A stretch of DNA of 64,000 nt, from assembly GCF_014805685.1 (NCBI RefSeq), contig NC_060906.1:9065846-9129845 (forward strand), given 5' to 3'. This DNA comes from Silurus meridionalis. Taxonomy: Eukaryota; Chordata; Actinopteri; Siluriformes; Siluridae. The notes under the pieces were generated by a model. The model searched no databases and had not been told where the DNA came from. It was given only the letters and a program-made list of their open reading frames with translations. This document shows positions 45,858 to 58,399 of the stretch, one piece after another (the first letter of the stretch is position 1; each line of letters opens with the position of its first letter). Made by a program: the position numbers and the translations under genes.

Positions 45858-45982
45858 ATTTACATTAATGGCTTTTGACGGACAGCTGATCAGTTGAGGG
45901 TTGAGGGCCTTGCTCGAGGGCTCAGCAGTGGCAACTTGGTGATTCTGGGATTGGAACTCACCTTTCAATCGGAAGTCCATCA
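45858..45982 (-). mobile_element. tRNA-derived SINE-like repeat, 5' truncated
   Basis: On the minus strand a B-box-like GGTGAGTTCCAATCCC is followed by CACTGCTGAGCCCTCGAGCA and the usual 3' body. The A-box is missing at the junction with the next unit, which lies in the opposite orientation. Confidence 0.65.
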
Positions 45983-46195
45983 GTGAGGTAGTAGCTCAGT
46001 GGTTAATGCTCTGGGTGGTTCTTTGGAAGGTTGGGAGTTCGTGCCCCAGTATTGCCAATCTGCTACACTTGGGGCCCTTGAACAAGGCCCTTAACCCACT
46101 GTGCCCCAGAGGTGCTACATGACTGACCCCAGCTTCCTAAAATCACTGATAAACGATGAAAGAATTTTACTGTACTGTAAAGTATATGTGTCTTC
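45983..46195 (+). mobile_element. tRNA-derived SINE-like repeat
   Basis: A-box GTAGTAGCTCAGTGGTTAAT and B-box-like GGGAGTTCGTGCCCC, then CTTGGGGCCCTTGAACAAGG and AAAGAATTTTACTGTACTGT. It lies head-to-head with the preceding unit. Confidence 0.7.
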
Positions 46196-46227
46196 TCTTT
46201 AACCACAGAGCTACCACTTCCCAGGCT

Positions 46228-46402
46228 ACAATATAGATGACCAAAAGTATACGGACACCTAACTATCACACCCATCCTACAAGTTTTGCCACAAAGTTGG
46301 AAGTTCACAATTGTATATAATGTTGTTTTATGCTGTAGATTTACAATTTCTCTTCGCTTTATGTCCCTGTGCACAAAATCTGATCCTCTGCATTAATATG
46401 TA
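46228..46402 (+). mobile_element. internally deleted Tc1-like element, copy J, split by a younger Tc1
   Basis: The terminus GACCAAAAGTATACGGACAC leads into TGCCACAAAGTTGGAAGTTC and TCCCTGTGCACAAAATCTGA and ends CATTAATATGTA. The copy resumes after the younger element as TAGATACATGGCAGTGG (48,001-48,017), in register with ATATGTATACATGG in copy E. It therefore provided the TA target. Confidence 0.7.
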
Positions 46403-48000
<1,598 letters not shown>

Positions 48001-48011
48001 TAGATACATGG

Positions 48012-48190
48012 CAGTGGTCGCTTAATGGTTAAGGCATTGAACTTTGGATTAGAAGGTCACAAGTTTAAATCCCAGCACCACCAACTGCGATTTTGGGGCC
48101 CTCGAGCAAGGCTCCTAACCCTCAACTGTTCAGTTGTAGGTCACTCTGAATTAGGGCTTCTGCTAAATGCTGTAAATATAAATACTTTAA
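48012..48190 (+). mobile_element. tRNA-derived SINE-like repeat
   Basis: A-box GTCGCTTAATGGTTAAGGCA, B-box-like CACAAGTTTAAATCCC, CTCGAGCAAGGCTCCTAACC and a 3' body with GGTCACTCTGAATTAGGGCT. It joins the right remnant of Tc1 copy J at about 48,017. Confidence 0.65.
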
Positions 48191-48199
48191 AGACTGAAC

Positions 48200-49850
48200 T
48201 GTTAGAAATGTAGAAAAAAAATATTTCAATTAGAAAAATGTAAAAAATGACATCACACAAAAAAAAGATATGTAAACAGGTAAAGTAAAGCCAAAAACAC
48301 CAACCTGTATGCTCCATTGCATAGGTGTTAATAAAATATGAACATGATTAGGGGTGATCCAATGTCAGTAACCCAGAAACATTTTCCACTTTTTTAATGA
48401 ACTGCATATTTCACACGCCTTCGTACGCCTGTCCTCAATCAACCGTTTTCAAAAATCCATTTATACGATGAGTAAGTGCTGGGCTCTGGAAACGAAGCTG
48501 GCAGCTAAAATCAGTCACAGAGATATAACTACACAATCATTTACGCCTCGGCTTGCCGAGGGGATGAGCTACAATTAAAGAGTGTGAGGCACTGAAGAAG
48601 CGTTTTTAATTTTATAGATTTCTTTTTTTTAATTGATTTTCAGTCATGGGGCATGTGGCCTGCATTCCACAGCTAAACCAACACAGAACACCGGAAGTCA
48701 GCCTGACAGAAAATGGAGAGGTTCAACTAAACTGCGGTCCATGTTTTTACTCCACTTGAGTCACATATGGAGTGAATTAGCGTTACAGGCCAGTTTTTCT
48801 CCTAAGTGTGAACTCATCTTACCAAAGACAGACCATCTTCTCCTTATATTCAAGGAATATTACCTTGAAGAGACACAAGGTAATGAATTGCAGGCCGACA
48901 AAGTGTGCATTCTTTACACACTAATCTCAACGACTAAAAGGTATTGATTTGGTTGAGACAACAAAGTAGCTTTGTGACACCGGTACATCATTTTCTTCCT
49001 CAAGTCAAGGCCCTTTTTTCAACACTAGACACTACTTAAGGCTCTACACACATTCATATTAGCAGAAAAATGGCAATTAATAAGTTTTTAACAGACATCT
49101 AGTGTATTTGAGTGTCTCATGAATAACTTGTGGCATTAGACATAAATGCCGTTTTTACAGTAGTATGATGAATCCTTGCGATTTTCACAAAAACAAAAGA
49201 TAAATAGTCTTTGTTGGCTGAATCATACAGAAGAACTGATGCAGTAACCAAGTGTAAGTCTAATAACTAATAAAAAGAATGGCAGCTTATATTGTAATTA
49301 ATCACTCACACACCTGGGCAAAACTAAATATGGGCCACATCCCAAATGGCAAAATGGGAAGCTATTAATGTGCTTAACAACAAGTCATTGGTCAGGAAAT
49401 GAGCACGAATTAAACAAATGCACTCCCGAGACTCTTCTATGGCACCGTTCGCTCATTTACTTTTGCTGCAGTGAAGCGTTTGGGGAAATTCTCAGGGGAA
49501 TTCACTTCTCTAGTCTTCTTGAAACGCAAAAGATAAAATCGTGATCACGTAAAATGTTTGCTAGAAAAGTTAGAATGCCTTTGCAAGATCTTCTTATCAA
49601 GAGTTTGAAGCTCAGCAGCATGGAATGGAAAAGCATTGAGTAATCTATTTGTAAAATGCTGTACACAAGTTTATACACAAGACTGAATCATTTAAAGAAA
49701 CTAGAGGGAAAATCAATCCTAGAATAGGTTATTCTATATATGTGTTTATTTCTTGCTCATTTCCTGACCAATGATTTGTCGTTAAAACCATTGCAAGGGA
49801 CATATTTTGCCAGTTTAACCAGGTGTTTAATGAAAATGTGATGGACTACT
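48200..49850. other. unclassified sequence with one candidate conserved block
   Basis: The segment 48,410-48,610 stands out: it is complex and TAAT-containing and includes a perfect hairpin CCTCGGCTTGCCGAGG (48,546-48,561). An open frame at 48,633-48,947 has no recognisable domain. The rest is AT-rich. Confidence 0.45.
48410..48610. promoter_or_regulatory. candidate conserved block with a GC hairpin
   Basis: The 7-bp arms CCTCGGC and GCCGAGG around TT (48,546-48,561) form a tight stem-loop in otherwise AT-rich DNA. TTTACGCCTC and AATTAAAGAG lie beside it. An enhancer or structural element is possible, but no transcript evidence exists here. Confidence 0.25.
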
Positions 49851-49853
49851 GAG

Positions 49854-49866
49854 TATATATATATAT

Positions 49867-49930
<64 letters not shown>
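49854..49930. repeat. compound (AT)n-(GATA)n microsatellite
   Basis: A 15-bp AT tract runs into about 15 GATA units, then GACA and a further short AT tract. Confidence 0.95.
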
Positions 49931-49931
<1 letters not shown>

Positions 49932-50071
49932 CAGATATTTCTATATATATACCGGACCAGAATTTTTTACCATCCACCAGCGTTTATTTTTCCTCAGTCC
50001 CGTGAGTAGTGCTGTTTTTATAATAACCGATAGGAGGCGATCTTTCCCACGTAACACTTTGTATGCGTGTG

Positions 50072-50075
<4 letters not shown>

Positions 50076-50139
<64 letters not shown>

Positions 50140-50150
50140 TGTGTGTGTAT
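50076..50150. repeat. (GT)n microsatellite
   Basis: A tract of about 75 bp with a CT and an AT interruption near its end. Confidence 0.95.
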
Positions 50151-50394
50151 GTTTAATCATTTTGCAGTATTGCACAGACACTTCCAAACTTGTCTGTTCA
50201 GCTTGCAGAGTTCAATATGAATCAAATGCTGGATAAGTGACGCTTTGTCTATGATTATTTTTTAATCTTGTCCTCACAGTATGTCTTTTATGAAGTATCC
50301 AAAAGACAGTGGAAAGAGGATTGTTGCCTGGTTGACAAGTGAGAAAAGGCAGAATGACATTGCTTCAGAACAATTAGATTGAATTAGATTCTTT

Positions 50395-50465
50395 TTACCA
50401 GAATGAAGCAGTTACTGACAAAATATTGAATAAATGATGAATAAATGAATGAATGAATGAATGAA
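50395..50465 (+). repeat. short fish repeat tail with (GAAT)n
   Basis: GAATGAAGCAGTTACTGACA is followed by GATGAATAAATGAATGAATG and GAATGAATGAATTC. The closing motif and tail match those of the repeat at 18,865-19,070, so this may be its terminal part. Confidence 0.5.
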
Positions 50466-50469
50466 TTCA

Positions 50470-50920
50470 ATTAAATTAATTTAGTGTTGGCTAATTTTAA
50501 AATATTTTGAACATATAAGAAACAAACTTGGTGTTTTTCTAGAGAAGTGTGGAATAAATATATAGCTATTCTTTGTTTACCTATCTATAAAATTAACAGT
50601 CATCTGTTAACTAGTTAGTTTATGTAGTTAGTAAGTTTTCGCTAGCAATGTTAGCAGGTTAGAAGTAAAGTTCATTTGTGGGGATTTATTTCGAACATTT
50701 CCTAAGGGAAAGCAAAAGCTGATTACTGCCCTAGCTGATTTATACTTTTTAATTTCTTCGTTCAAATTATTTTAGTGACTTAACAGCTCACCAGTGCTGT
50801 ATTTGGCAATCCATGGTATGATTAGGCACATAAAGTGTGCTGTGTATTTGACATTAGTGGTTATATATCCTCCAACACAATGACGTTGGGAGGCAACTAT
50901 TATACTTTTTCACTAAAATC
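50470..50920. other. unclassified sequence
   Basis: No gene or repeat was recognised. Confidence 0.5.
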
Positions 50921-50924
50921 TGCT

Positions 50925-51730
50925 GTACACCTGTCGAACATCATAGTCCAGGGAGACTCCTGTCTGACCTCGCCTGTCAACCTTTACATCACCACTGCAA
51001 ACAGGAAAGGGCTTAGAGCCGATCCTTGATGCAATCCAACCAACACCTTTAACCAGTCTGTCGTTCCTACTGCACACTTCACTTCTGTCACACTGTCCTC
51101 ATACATGTCCTGCACCACCCTCACATACTTCTCTGACACACCTGACTTCCTCATACAATACCACAACTCCTCTCTCTGTATGCTTTCATATGCTTTCTCT
51201 AAACCCACAAACACACAATGCAACTCCTTCTGACCTTCTCTATACTTCTCCATCAACATTCTTAAAGCAAATAATGTGTCTGTGGTTCTGTTCCTCGGCA
51301 TGAAACCATACTGTTGCTCACAGATGGTCACCTCTTCTCTCAGCCTGGCTTCCACTACTCTTTCCTTTAACTTCATGGTGTGACTGATCAACTTAATTCC
51401 CCTGTAGTTACTGCAGGTCTGCACATCTCCCTTATGCTTAAAGATCGGTACCAGCACACTCCTTCTCCATTCCTCAGGCATCCTCTCCCCTTCCAAAATT
51501 TTATTGAACAATCCTGTTAAAAACTCCACTGCCATCTCTCCTAAACATCTTCATACTTCTACCGGTATTTTATCTGGTCCAACCGACTTTCCACTCTTTA
51601 AATTCTGGTTCATGATGCGCATGTTTGATGTTTTATGCTGGATGCCCTTCCTAACGCAACCCTCTCCATTTATCCAGGCTTGGGACCGGCACTAAAAGTG
51701 CACTGGCTTGTGCAACCCTAATGGCTGGGT
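50925..51730 (-). pseudogene. RTE-type LINE reverse transcriptase relic
   Basis: The minus strand reads a KSGKSVGPDKIPVEV segment, then MAVEFLTGLFNKI, CSNYRGIKLISHTMK, EQQYGFMPRNRTTDTLFALR, FVGLEKAYESIQREELW and GLHQGSALSPFLFAVVM. These are the fingers and palm of a non-LTR reverse transcriptase of the RTE type common in fishes. The catalytic aspartate of motif A (normally VDLEKAYD) is replaced by glycine. The FADD motif C region is disrupted near 50,935, and stops lie at 50,984 and near 51,560. The family 5' flank continues to about 51,730. It cannot be active. Confidence 0.75.
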
Positions 51731-51734
51731 TAAT

Positions 51735-53215
51735 GACTTCAATATGATTTATTCACCCGAAACCTTCACTAAGCACTACAGCTGGAGATGTGCTACACAC
51801 TGACAACATAGCCAGTACAGCTAGGCAGTGTCCTAAAGGACATGTTACAATAAAAACATAAAGTATGACAGGCCAGGCTGTTATAAGCAAATAACCAACA
51901 AATCCAAATCTCTAGTAGTGTTTGAAATGAGCCACATTAATGCACAAGAAATTTCACAAAAAGATCACAACATTAAATCACTGCATTCAAAATGCTCTAA
52001 ATTACCCTCTCAAACTCCAAATTGATTCATATACTTTATATATTTTCCCCATGGAAAATTATGATTTTTTTTTTTTTTAATAATTATAATTGATTAGGAA
52101 ATAATTAGGTGTAAATAAATGCAAAAAATAACCTGTTTCCGTAAAACCAGCCACAATTTTAATGTATTTGAAAAGCCATTTACTGGGTTGAAAAGTAAAC
52201 AAAAAAAAATACAGAAAAATACATAATAAATAACAATAAAAACATGTCGATTGATGGTGGTAAATGCAGCATTGGCTCATGACCATCAACTTTGATGGAG
52301 TAATCAGGCATTAATATTTACATAGTCTAATACTTCACTATAATACTTCAGGCAAATTATACTTAACAAAAAATTCATACTGCTGTATGACTACTTTGTA
52401 GTGACTCTATAAAGTAGAAGAAAGTTGACACCATACAGACTAGCAACTGTGATTGAGCTAATCTCATTTACTAGGGTTTCAGCTGCATTTTTTTTTTTTT
52501 TACCCCAAACCTACATAAAAACCTGAAACTAGCTTAAAGTGTTGGAATATGAGCCTCAGTAAGTATCTCACATGTGTTTCTGATGCACAGGTATCCCCCC
52601 TTGTCGGCTACATTCTGCATTGTATCTAGCACTAGAGCTTTGAAAAGTGACACACTTATACTTTGATTGATTGATTGATTGATTGATTAATTGATTGATT
52701 GATTGAAAGATTGATTGATTTTGCCATATTGTTGAATTTGTTAAATTTAACAGTTATTTGCTACAATTTATGTATATATTATGGCTATGATCCCTGAAAT
52801 GTTTAATATCTAGCTACTCTGCATTTATTGCTCTGTATGCTTGGAAATTGAAATCCTGGCCCTTTGGCTCTTGAACACTGCTTGTTGAAAGAAAATGTAT
52901 ATGATTGAACAAGGTCCAAGAATAAATTGGCAAGCTTATGGAGAGCTATGTAGGTAAGATTGAGAACATAATAATTAATATGATTACGATGATAATCAAT
53001 AAAGAGGTGTTGTCAAGAGGTATACATATTTGGATATATATTAAAGATATTATCAGATATTACCATGATCTATAGCCTAAAATTGACAAATGTTTGAACG
53101 AAATAAAAAAATCTGTATCTTTTGATGTTGTTAATGCGTGACTGAAACGAAAGCTGTCTGTGAAACAAACGGTAGCAAATTGATCCTATTGTTTTGAACT
53201 ATTGTCTCGAATTAG
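51735..53215. other. unclassified sequence
   Basis: Apart from a (GATT)n tract at about 52,663-52,720 and T runs near 52,070 and 52,490, nothing was recognised. Confidence 0.5.
52663..52720. repeat. (GATT)n microsatellite, impure
   Basis: About a dozen GATT units with AATT and AAAG interruptions. Confidence 0.85.
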
Positions 53216-53219
53216 ATAT

Positions 53220-53765
53220 ATGAGGATGAGCTTGGCAACACTGGCACCGTCATTAGCAGCGCACTCTGCAACAAGGACACAGGAGATAGTTTACACAGGC
53301 CTAATGTGCATGAAATAGGGGATTAGGCTTCAAGATGGGAGGAGATTCAACATTTAGGGCCCATGGACTTGCTGCCATGTCACTCTTCCTTTTGAGAAGA
53401 GCTTATACTAATCGCTTCACTGTCACACAAAACGGCCAGGGCTCCCGGGTCTTTAATATACCGGCGTTATGAATGTATGTGTCTTAATGCACTGCTACTG
53501 ATGCATGTGGGTGGTAAACAGGGCAGGGGAGAGAGTTGAGTTGGAGCAGACAGAGGAGACATGCGGTTGGGGGTGCTGGTTTTGAATGGCCAAACTGTGT
53601 CCAGTTTAACAAAGTCACATTAAGCCGATTTTTTCTGGTCACCTTGACACCAATAGAGGATTAACTGTGTTCACATCGTCGCCCAATTGAGATCTTTCTC
53701 TTGCCCCGTCCGGGCCCTCTGTGTTAAGAGAAAGGGTGCGCTATAGCCTGATTTGTACCAGCAAC
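53220..53765. promoter_or_regulatory. candidate conserved non-coding element
   Basis: This complex block of over 500 bp contains CTTGGCAACACTGGCACC (NFI-like), ACACAAAACGGCCAGGGCTC, GGTCACCTTGACACCAATAG and CAATTGAGATCTTTCTCTTG with CpG-rich CCCCGTCCGGGCCC. No simple repeat and no credible frame is present. It is one of the most enhancer-like stretches of the window. Confidence 0.3.
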
Positions 53766-53769
53766 CCAC

Positions 53770-55200
53770 GAAGAAAAGATGAACCGTCCTGTGGAGGACA
53801 AAAAAGACATTAGCTCAGTTTTGCTGTTTTTTTTCCGCTCCTCTCTTCCAGAATTAAAACGATACCCGATGAAAAGGATCAAATGGAGGATGAGGTGATG
53901 AATGATGGTCTGTCTCTCTTTGCGCTCTTTTGCTCGCTCTTTCTTAGAAGACAACTGGTTCACATAAATAGGCTGGAAGACTGTGAAATGGGATGATGTT
54001 TCAAGACTGGTACTGATGCTCTGAAGAGAGAAATGTGGAGAAGTGGAATTTTGAGGTGGAACTTTCTCTACATCATCTCCACTCAGAATGCATCAAGTGT
54101 CATTAATGAAACAGACAAATCTATTATATGAAGCACACCCAAAAAAATTGTATAATGTTTTTATTTCTTAGGTTCTTGCATTAACTTTTTTTTCCCTTTT
54201 TGGCTTGTTGCTAGTAAAACCATTATTAATCTAATATTGTTAAGATTCTATGTGTTGAAACAGAATTAATGACATTACTGAGATTACATCAGTCTCTTGC
54301 TGTGTTTTTTATGGTCTTTTAGTAATAAATGTCCACAATTTTATTTACAGACTGACAGTTTTCTGCAGATTTAAAGCCTCATTATGACAAGTAAATGGTA
54401 AAATAAACTCTAAGTATTGATTTGCATACGCTTTAAATAATTAAGAAAATCTCAGATTAATGAAAAATCATGAAGAATCTTAAGAAGCTTATCAGAACTT
54501 GTAATTGCGCTGCAGCATAAACAAAAAACAACTGTATAATTACATTTATTAATAAGATGACAGACATGTTTTATTGCTTTAATCTGTTGTGTGTGTGGCT
54601 GATCAAAGGGAGTTAAGTGTTAAAACCCTCAATTAGCATCATTAGCATATCATTATACAGTATATAATCATTTACCAGTAAAACAGTATATTCCTTCAGT
54701 GATTCCTGGTGGAAATATTGAATTTCATCATTATTAAAATAGTCTTAAAACTCCTACAAATGCTCCCTGCTCATGTTGGTGCTAAGGCAATAATGTGCCA
54801 TCATGCCGAAACCCTTGATATCACTGTGGTCTTGATTCCAGACCAAAAGCAATTTGGTGCTGAGACCAATTATTTTCTCTTTCAGATTAGACACTGGCAT
54901 ATGATTGGCAAGAAAAAAGCCTCAATGGCTTTATGAATTTATTAGTGCCAGATCACTGATCAGGGAGCCGGCCATTTTAAGGGCTAAATCCTTTCAGTGA
55001 ACTGGAATTTTCATTTCCTTAAATAATTCTATAATGCAATGCAATGCAAAAACAGAAAGCTTTATGATAACTTTACTAACCCATATTTTTTAATTAATCT
55101 CAGCTTGGAAAAACTGTTCATTTATGAAAGCTGCTTGTTTTCATTGGTGTCGCGTTTAAAGGATTTCACATATTAGTGATTTTTAACTTTATTTTGCATT
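53770..55200. other. unclassified sequence, possibly partly conserved
   Basis: The segment 54,600-54,970 (AATTAGCATCATTAGCATAT, then CTTGATATCACTGTGGTCTT and ATCACTGATCAGGGAGCCGG) has dense TAAT motifs and could be a conserved block. The rest is AT-rich without recognised features. Confidence 0.4.
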
Positions 55201-55203
55201 CTA

Positions 55204-56751
55204 CAGCCACATCTGAATAAATTTAAATATCATTAAAAAGTTTATTTATTTTAGTCATTCAATACAAAAAGTGAAACTCATAAATTATATAGATTCATCA
55301 CAGACTGATATGTTTCAAGTGTTTATTTATTTTCATTTTGATGATTTTGGCTCACATTTAACAAAAACCCACCAATTCTCAAAAATTTAATTTCATAAGA
55401 ACAATGAAAAAAAAATTTTTTTTTAGTCAATTGTTGTCCTTCTGGAAGGTATGTTTATTTACTGTATATGTACTAAATACTTGGTAGGGGCTCCTTTTGC
55501 TTTAATTACTGCCTCAGTTCGGCGTGGCATGGAGGTGATCAGTCTGTGCCACTGCTGAGGAGGTATGGAAGCCCAGGTTTCTTTGACAGTGGCCTTCAGC
55601 TCATTTGCATTTTTGGTCTCTTGTTTCTCATTTTCCTCTTTATAATATCCTATAGATTTTCTTTGGGGTTCAGGTCTGGTGAGTTTGCTGGCCAGTCACC
55701 ACACCAACACCATGGTCATTTAACCAACTTTTGGTGCTTTTGTCAGTGTGGGCAGGTGCCAAATCCTGCTGAAAAATGAAATCAGCATCTTCATAAAGCT
55801 GGTCAGCAGAGGGAAGCATGAAGTGCTCTAAAACTTCCTGGTAGACGGCTGTGCTGACCTTGGACTTGATAAAACACAGTGGACCAACACCAGCAGATGA
55901 CACGACTCCCCAAACCACCACTGACTGGGCAAACTTTACACTGGACCTCAAGCAACTTGGATTCTGTGCCTCTCCTCTCTTCTTCCAGACTCTGGGACCT
56001 TGATTTTATTAAACGAAACGCAAAATTTTCTTTCTTTTAATCGGAAAAGACGATTTTGGCCCACTGAGCAACAATCCAGTCCTTTTTGTCCTTTGCCCAG
56101 GTAAGACACCTCTGACGTTTTCTCTGGTTTAGGAGTGGCTTGACACAAGGAATGCATCAGTTGTAGCCCATGGATACGTCTGTGTGGTGGCTCTTGAAGC
56201 ACTGACTCCAGCTGCAGTCCACTCTTTGTGAATCTCCCCAAATTCTTGAATGGGCTTCATTTCACCTTTTTCTACCACATTTTTTTCCCTTCTATTCAAC
56301 TTTCCATTAATGTGCTTGGATACAGCACTCTGTGAACAGCAGCTTCTTTAGCGATGACCTTTTGTGTCTTACCCTCTATGTGCAGGGTGTCAATGATTGT
56401 CTTCTGGACAACTGTCAAGTCAGCAGTCTTCCCCCATGATTGTGGAGCCTGAACCAGACTGAGACACCATTTAAAGGCTCAGGAAACCTTTGCAGGTGTT
56501 TGGATTTAATCAGCTGATTAGAGTGTGACACCACAAGTCTCCAATATTGAACTTTTTCACAATATTCTAACATTCTGAGTTACTAAATTTGGGGTTTTCA
56601 TTAGCTGTCAGCAATAATTACAAAATTCAAAGAAATAAACACCTAAAATATATCAGTTGTGTGTGATAAATCTAAAGAATTTACTTTTTGTATTAAATTA
56701 CTAAAATAAATCAACTTTTTCCTGATATTCTAATTTATTGAGATGCACCTG
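55204..56751 (-). mobile_element. Tc1-like transposon relic, complete ends
   Basis: The element is 1,548 bp and flanked by TA at 55,202-55,203 and 56,752-56,753. The 5' end on the minus strand starts CAGGTGCATCTCAATAAATT, and the opposite end CAGCCACATCTGAATAAATT is its inverted counterpart. The similarity continues for 100 bp or more. A direct internal copy of the terminal motif on the 5' side (TTAGAATATTGTGAAAAAGT, 56,546-56,570) again gives an IR/DR layout. It is older and more mutated than the element at 46,403. Confidence 0.85.
55459..56438 (-). pseudogene. Tc1-like transposase, multiple lesions
   Basis: The start codon at 56,436-56,438 opens a frame with an early stop after MGEDC. The next segments (DLTVVQKTIIDTL, KVIAKEAA) are the N-terminal DNA-binding region. 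The first catalytic aspartate (56,040-56,042) is followed directly by a stop. The second is visible in IFQQDLAPAHTDKSTKSW (55,763-55,765). The glutamate in NPKENL (55,659-55,661) comes 104 rather than 105 bases later, so one base has been lost. Overall length is normal at about 326 codons. Confidence 0.85.
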
Positions 56752-56754
56752 TAT

Positions 56755-57192
56755 ATATGCTTTGTTTGAGTCGAAAGAGCCCCTGTGCACCATTTAGTGT
56801 ACTACAAGTATGAATAGAAAACTGTATATACAAACAGTCTTGATACTGTGAAATGTATATTTCCCTCATCTTCTTCACTTATCAGCTCTATATTTTATTA
56901 ATAATTAGAATGGAGATAAATGACTAAATCAGAAATGTGTCACTTAACACAGTGTACATATTCAGCCATACGCACAGACACATACTTACTTATGTAAATA
57001 CATGGCATAAGAGAAGCAAAAAGACTCAGACTATAGTGTTTGCCTAACTAGTTGTTCAACAATGTAAACAGAAGAGATCTGAGATAAATAATTTACACTT
57101 CTGTGAGATCATTTACATACTGTAATTTCTAAAGGAGCCAATGTTTTGAAATTTCTAACATTGTAACACATTGCAAGTTTATGCAATCTGTT

Positions 57193-57195
<3 letters not shown>
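56755..57195. other. unclassified sequence
   Basis: No feature can be supported. Confidence 0.5.

Positions 57196-57196
<1 letters not shown>

Positions 57197-57263
<67 letters not shown>
57197..57263. repeat. (AT)n microsatellite
   Basis: An uninterrupted tract of about 67 bp. Confidence 0.95.
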
Positions 57264-57264
<1 letters not shown>

Positions 57265-57270
<6 letters not shown>

Positions 57271-58290
57271 GGTATATGCATAATATATATTAAAAGTACT
57301 AGTTATTTGTCCTTATTGTGCCAAAGTATTGTCATAGTTGAGGTGGAGACAGAAGACAAAAACAGGAGTCTGTAATGTTTCTTCCCGGCAGCCAGAACCA
57401 TTCAAATGATTAGCATGTGCAAGTCAATGGTCATTTGTTATTTGTTTTGCGGTTTTTGGGGGTTAAAGGTGAAAGGTCAAGTGTGGATATGTTTGTCTGG
57501 AAATGTTTAGAGAGGAGCAGTGGCTGGGCCCCCTTGGAACACACCTGAAGACACCACACACAAACACAAGTTGGGTTACGGTGGGCAAAATATTACTTGG
57601 AAACATTTCATCTTCATCCAGCTTTTGGTTTAGAGGGAAATGTAAACCATAAAAAGAATAAACTGAGACAACTTGAAGATAAAATCATTTTCTTTCTCAG
57701 TAGATTACTGATTAGATGAGTGTTCTAGTGCTTAAAGATAAAATTGTACATTTAAAGAGCATTGAATTATCAATTATTTGGTTTAGTATGGGCTTGTTCT
57801 GCACTTTTAAGGATAAATATTGGAATTGAATAAAATCTTGAGTTGTGTAAATGGGACAGTGAGTGGGTAAAAATATTTAACCAAAATGTTGTTATGGATT
57901 GGTGAGCTATCAATCTATAAACTACTGCTAAAATAAATAACTGCTATGTACTGTATCCTGATCAAACAGCACTACAGCTAACATTTTAGCTATTTTATTG
58001 GCTCTTATCATTATGACCAAGAAGAAATTCCTAGAGTCCTATAGTTTGACCTCTTTCATGAGAGTGGATGGATTGAATCAGGACATAAAAGTGCCTTGAA
58101 CTGGTTTAAATGAGACTTTACATTGTTAGCTCATTCACAAAGATAACGTAAAATTGAGTAAATCACTTGGATAGTACGATAGATAATTTTGAATTCCTTT
58201 TCTTATCTTCAAACCCCTCCAAGATTAGATAGAAATTCAATAGATGTAGAAATAGGCCATGTAATCCCAGAAAATCATAAACAACCCTCC
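57265..58290. other. unclassified sequence around a nuclear-receptor-like site
   Basis: The segment 57,330-57,620 is complex (CTTCCCGGCAGCCAGAACCA, CAAATGATTAGCATG) and includes the triple half-site at 57,460. The rest is AT-rich without recognised features. Confidence 0.4.
57460..57479 (+). promoter_or_regulatory. triple nuclear-receptor half-site, DR1 spacing
   Basis: GGGTTA, AGGTGA and AGGTCA follow one another with a single A between each, giving two overlapping DR1 elements. DR1 sites bind HNF4, RXR heterodimers and COUP-TF-type receptors. Function in this context is inference. Confidence 0.45.
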
Positions 58291-58293
58291 TTC

Positions 58294-58395
58294 ATCTACT
58301 GGATTCTTCTTTGTTGGAAAGAAAAAGGACAGTGGAACTTGTGCCTTGACTATCTTGGTCTGAAAACAGTGACTCTGAAGCACAGGTATACATGA
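58294..58395 (+). pseudogene. Ty3/Gypsy reverse transcriptase scrap
   Basis: One frame reads TGFFFVGKKKDSG, and a shifted frame reads LCLDYLGLKTVTLKHRYT. Together these match the order of the Ty3/Gypsy reverse transcriptase segment in which a GFFFVxKKDG motif precedes a PCIDYRGLN motif. A one-base frameshift lies near 58,330. Only about 34 codons remain. The rest of the element and its LTRs were not found. Confidence 0.55.
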
Positions 58396-58399
58396 AATC

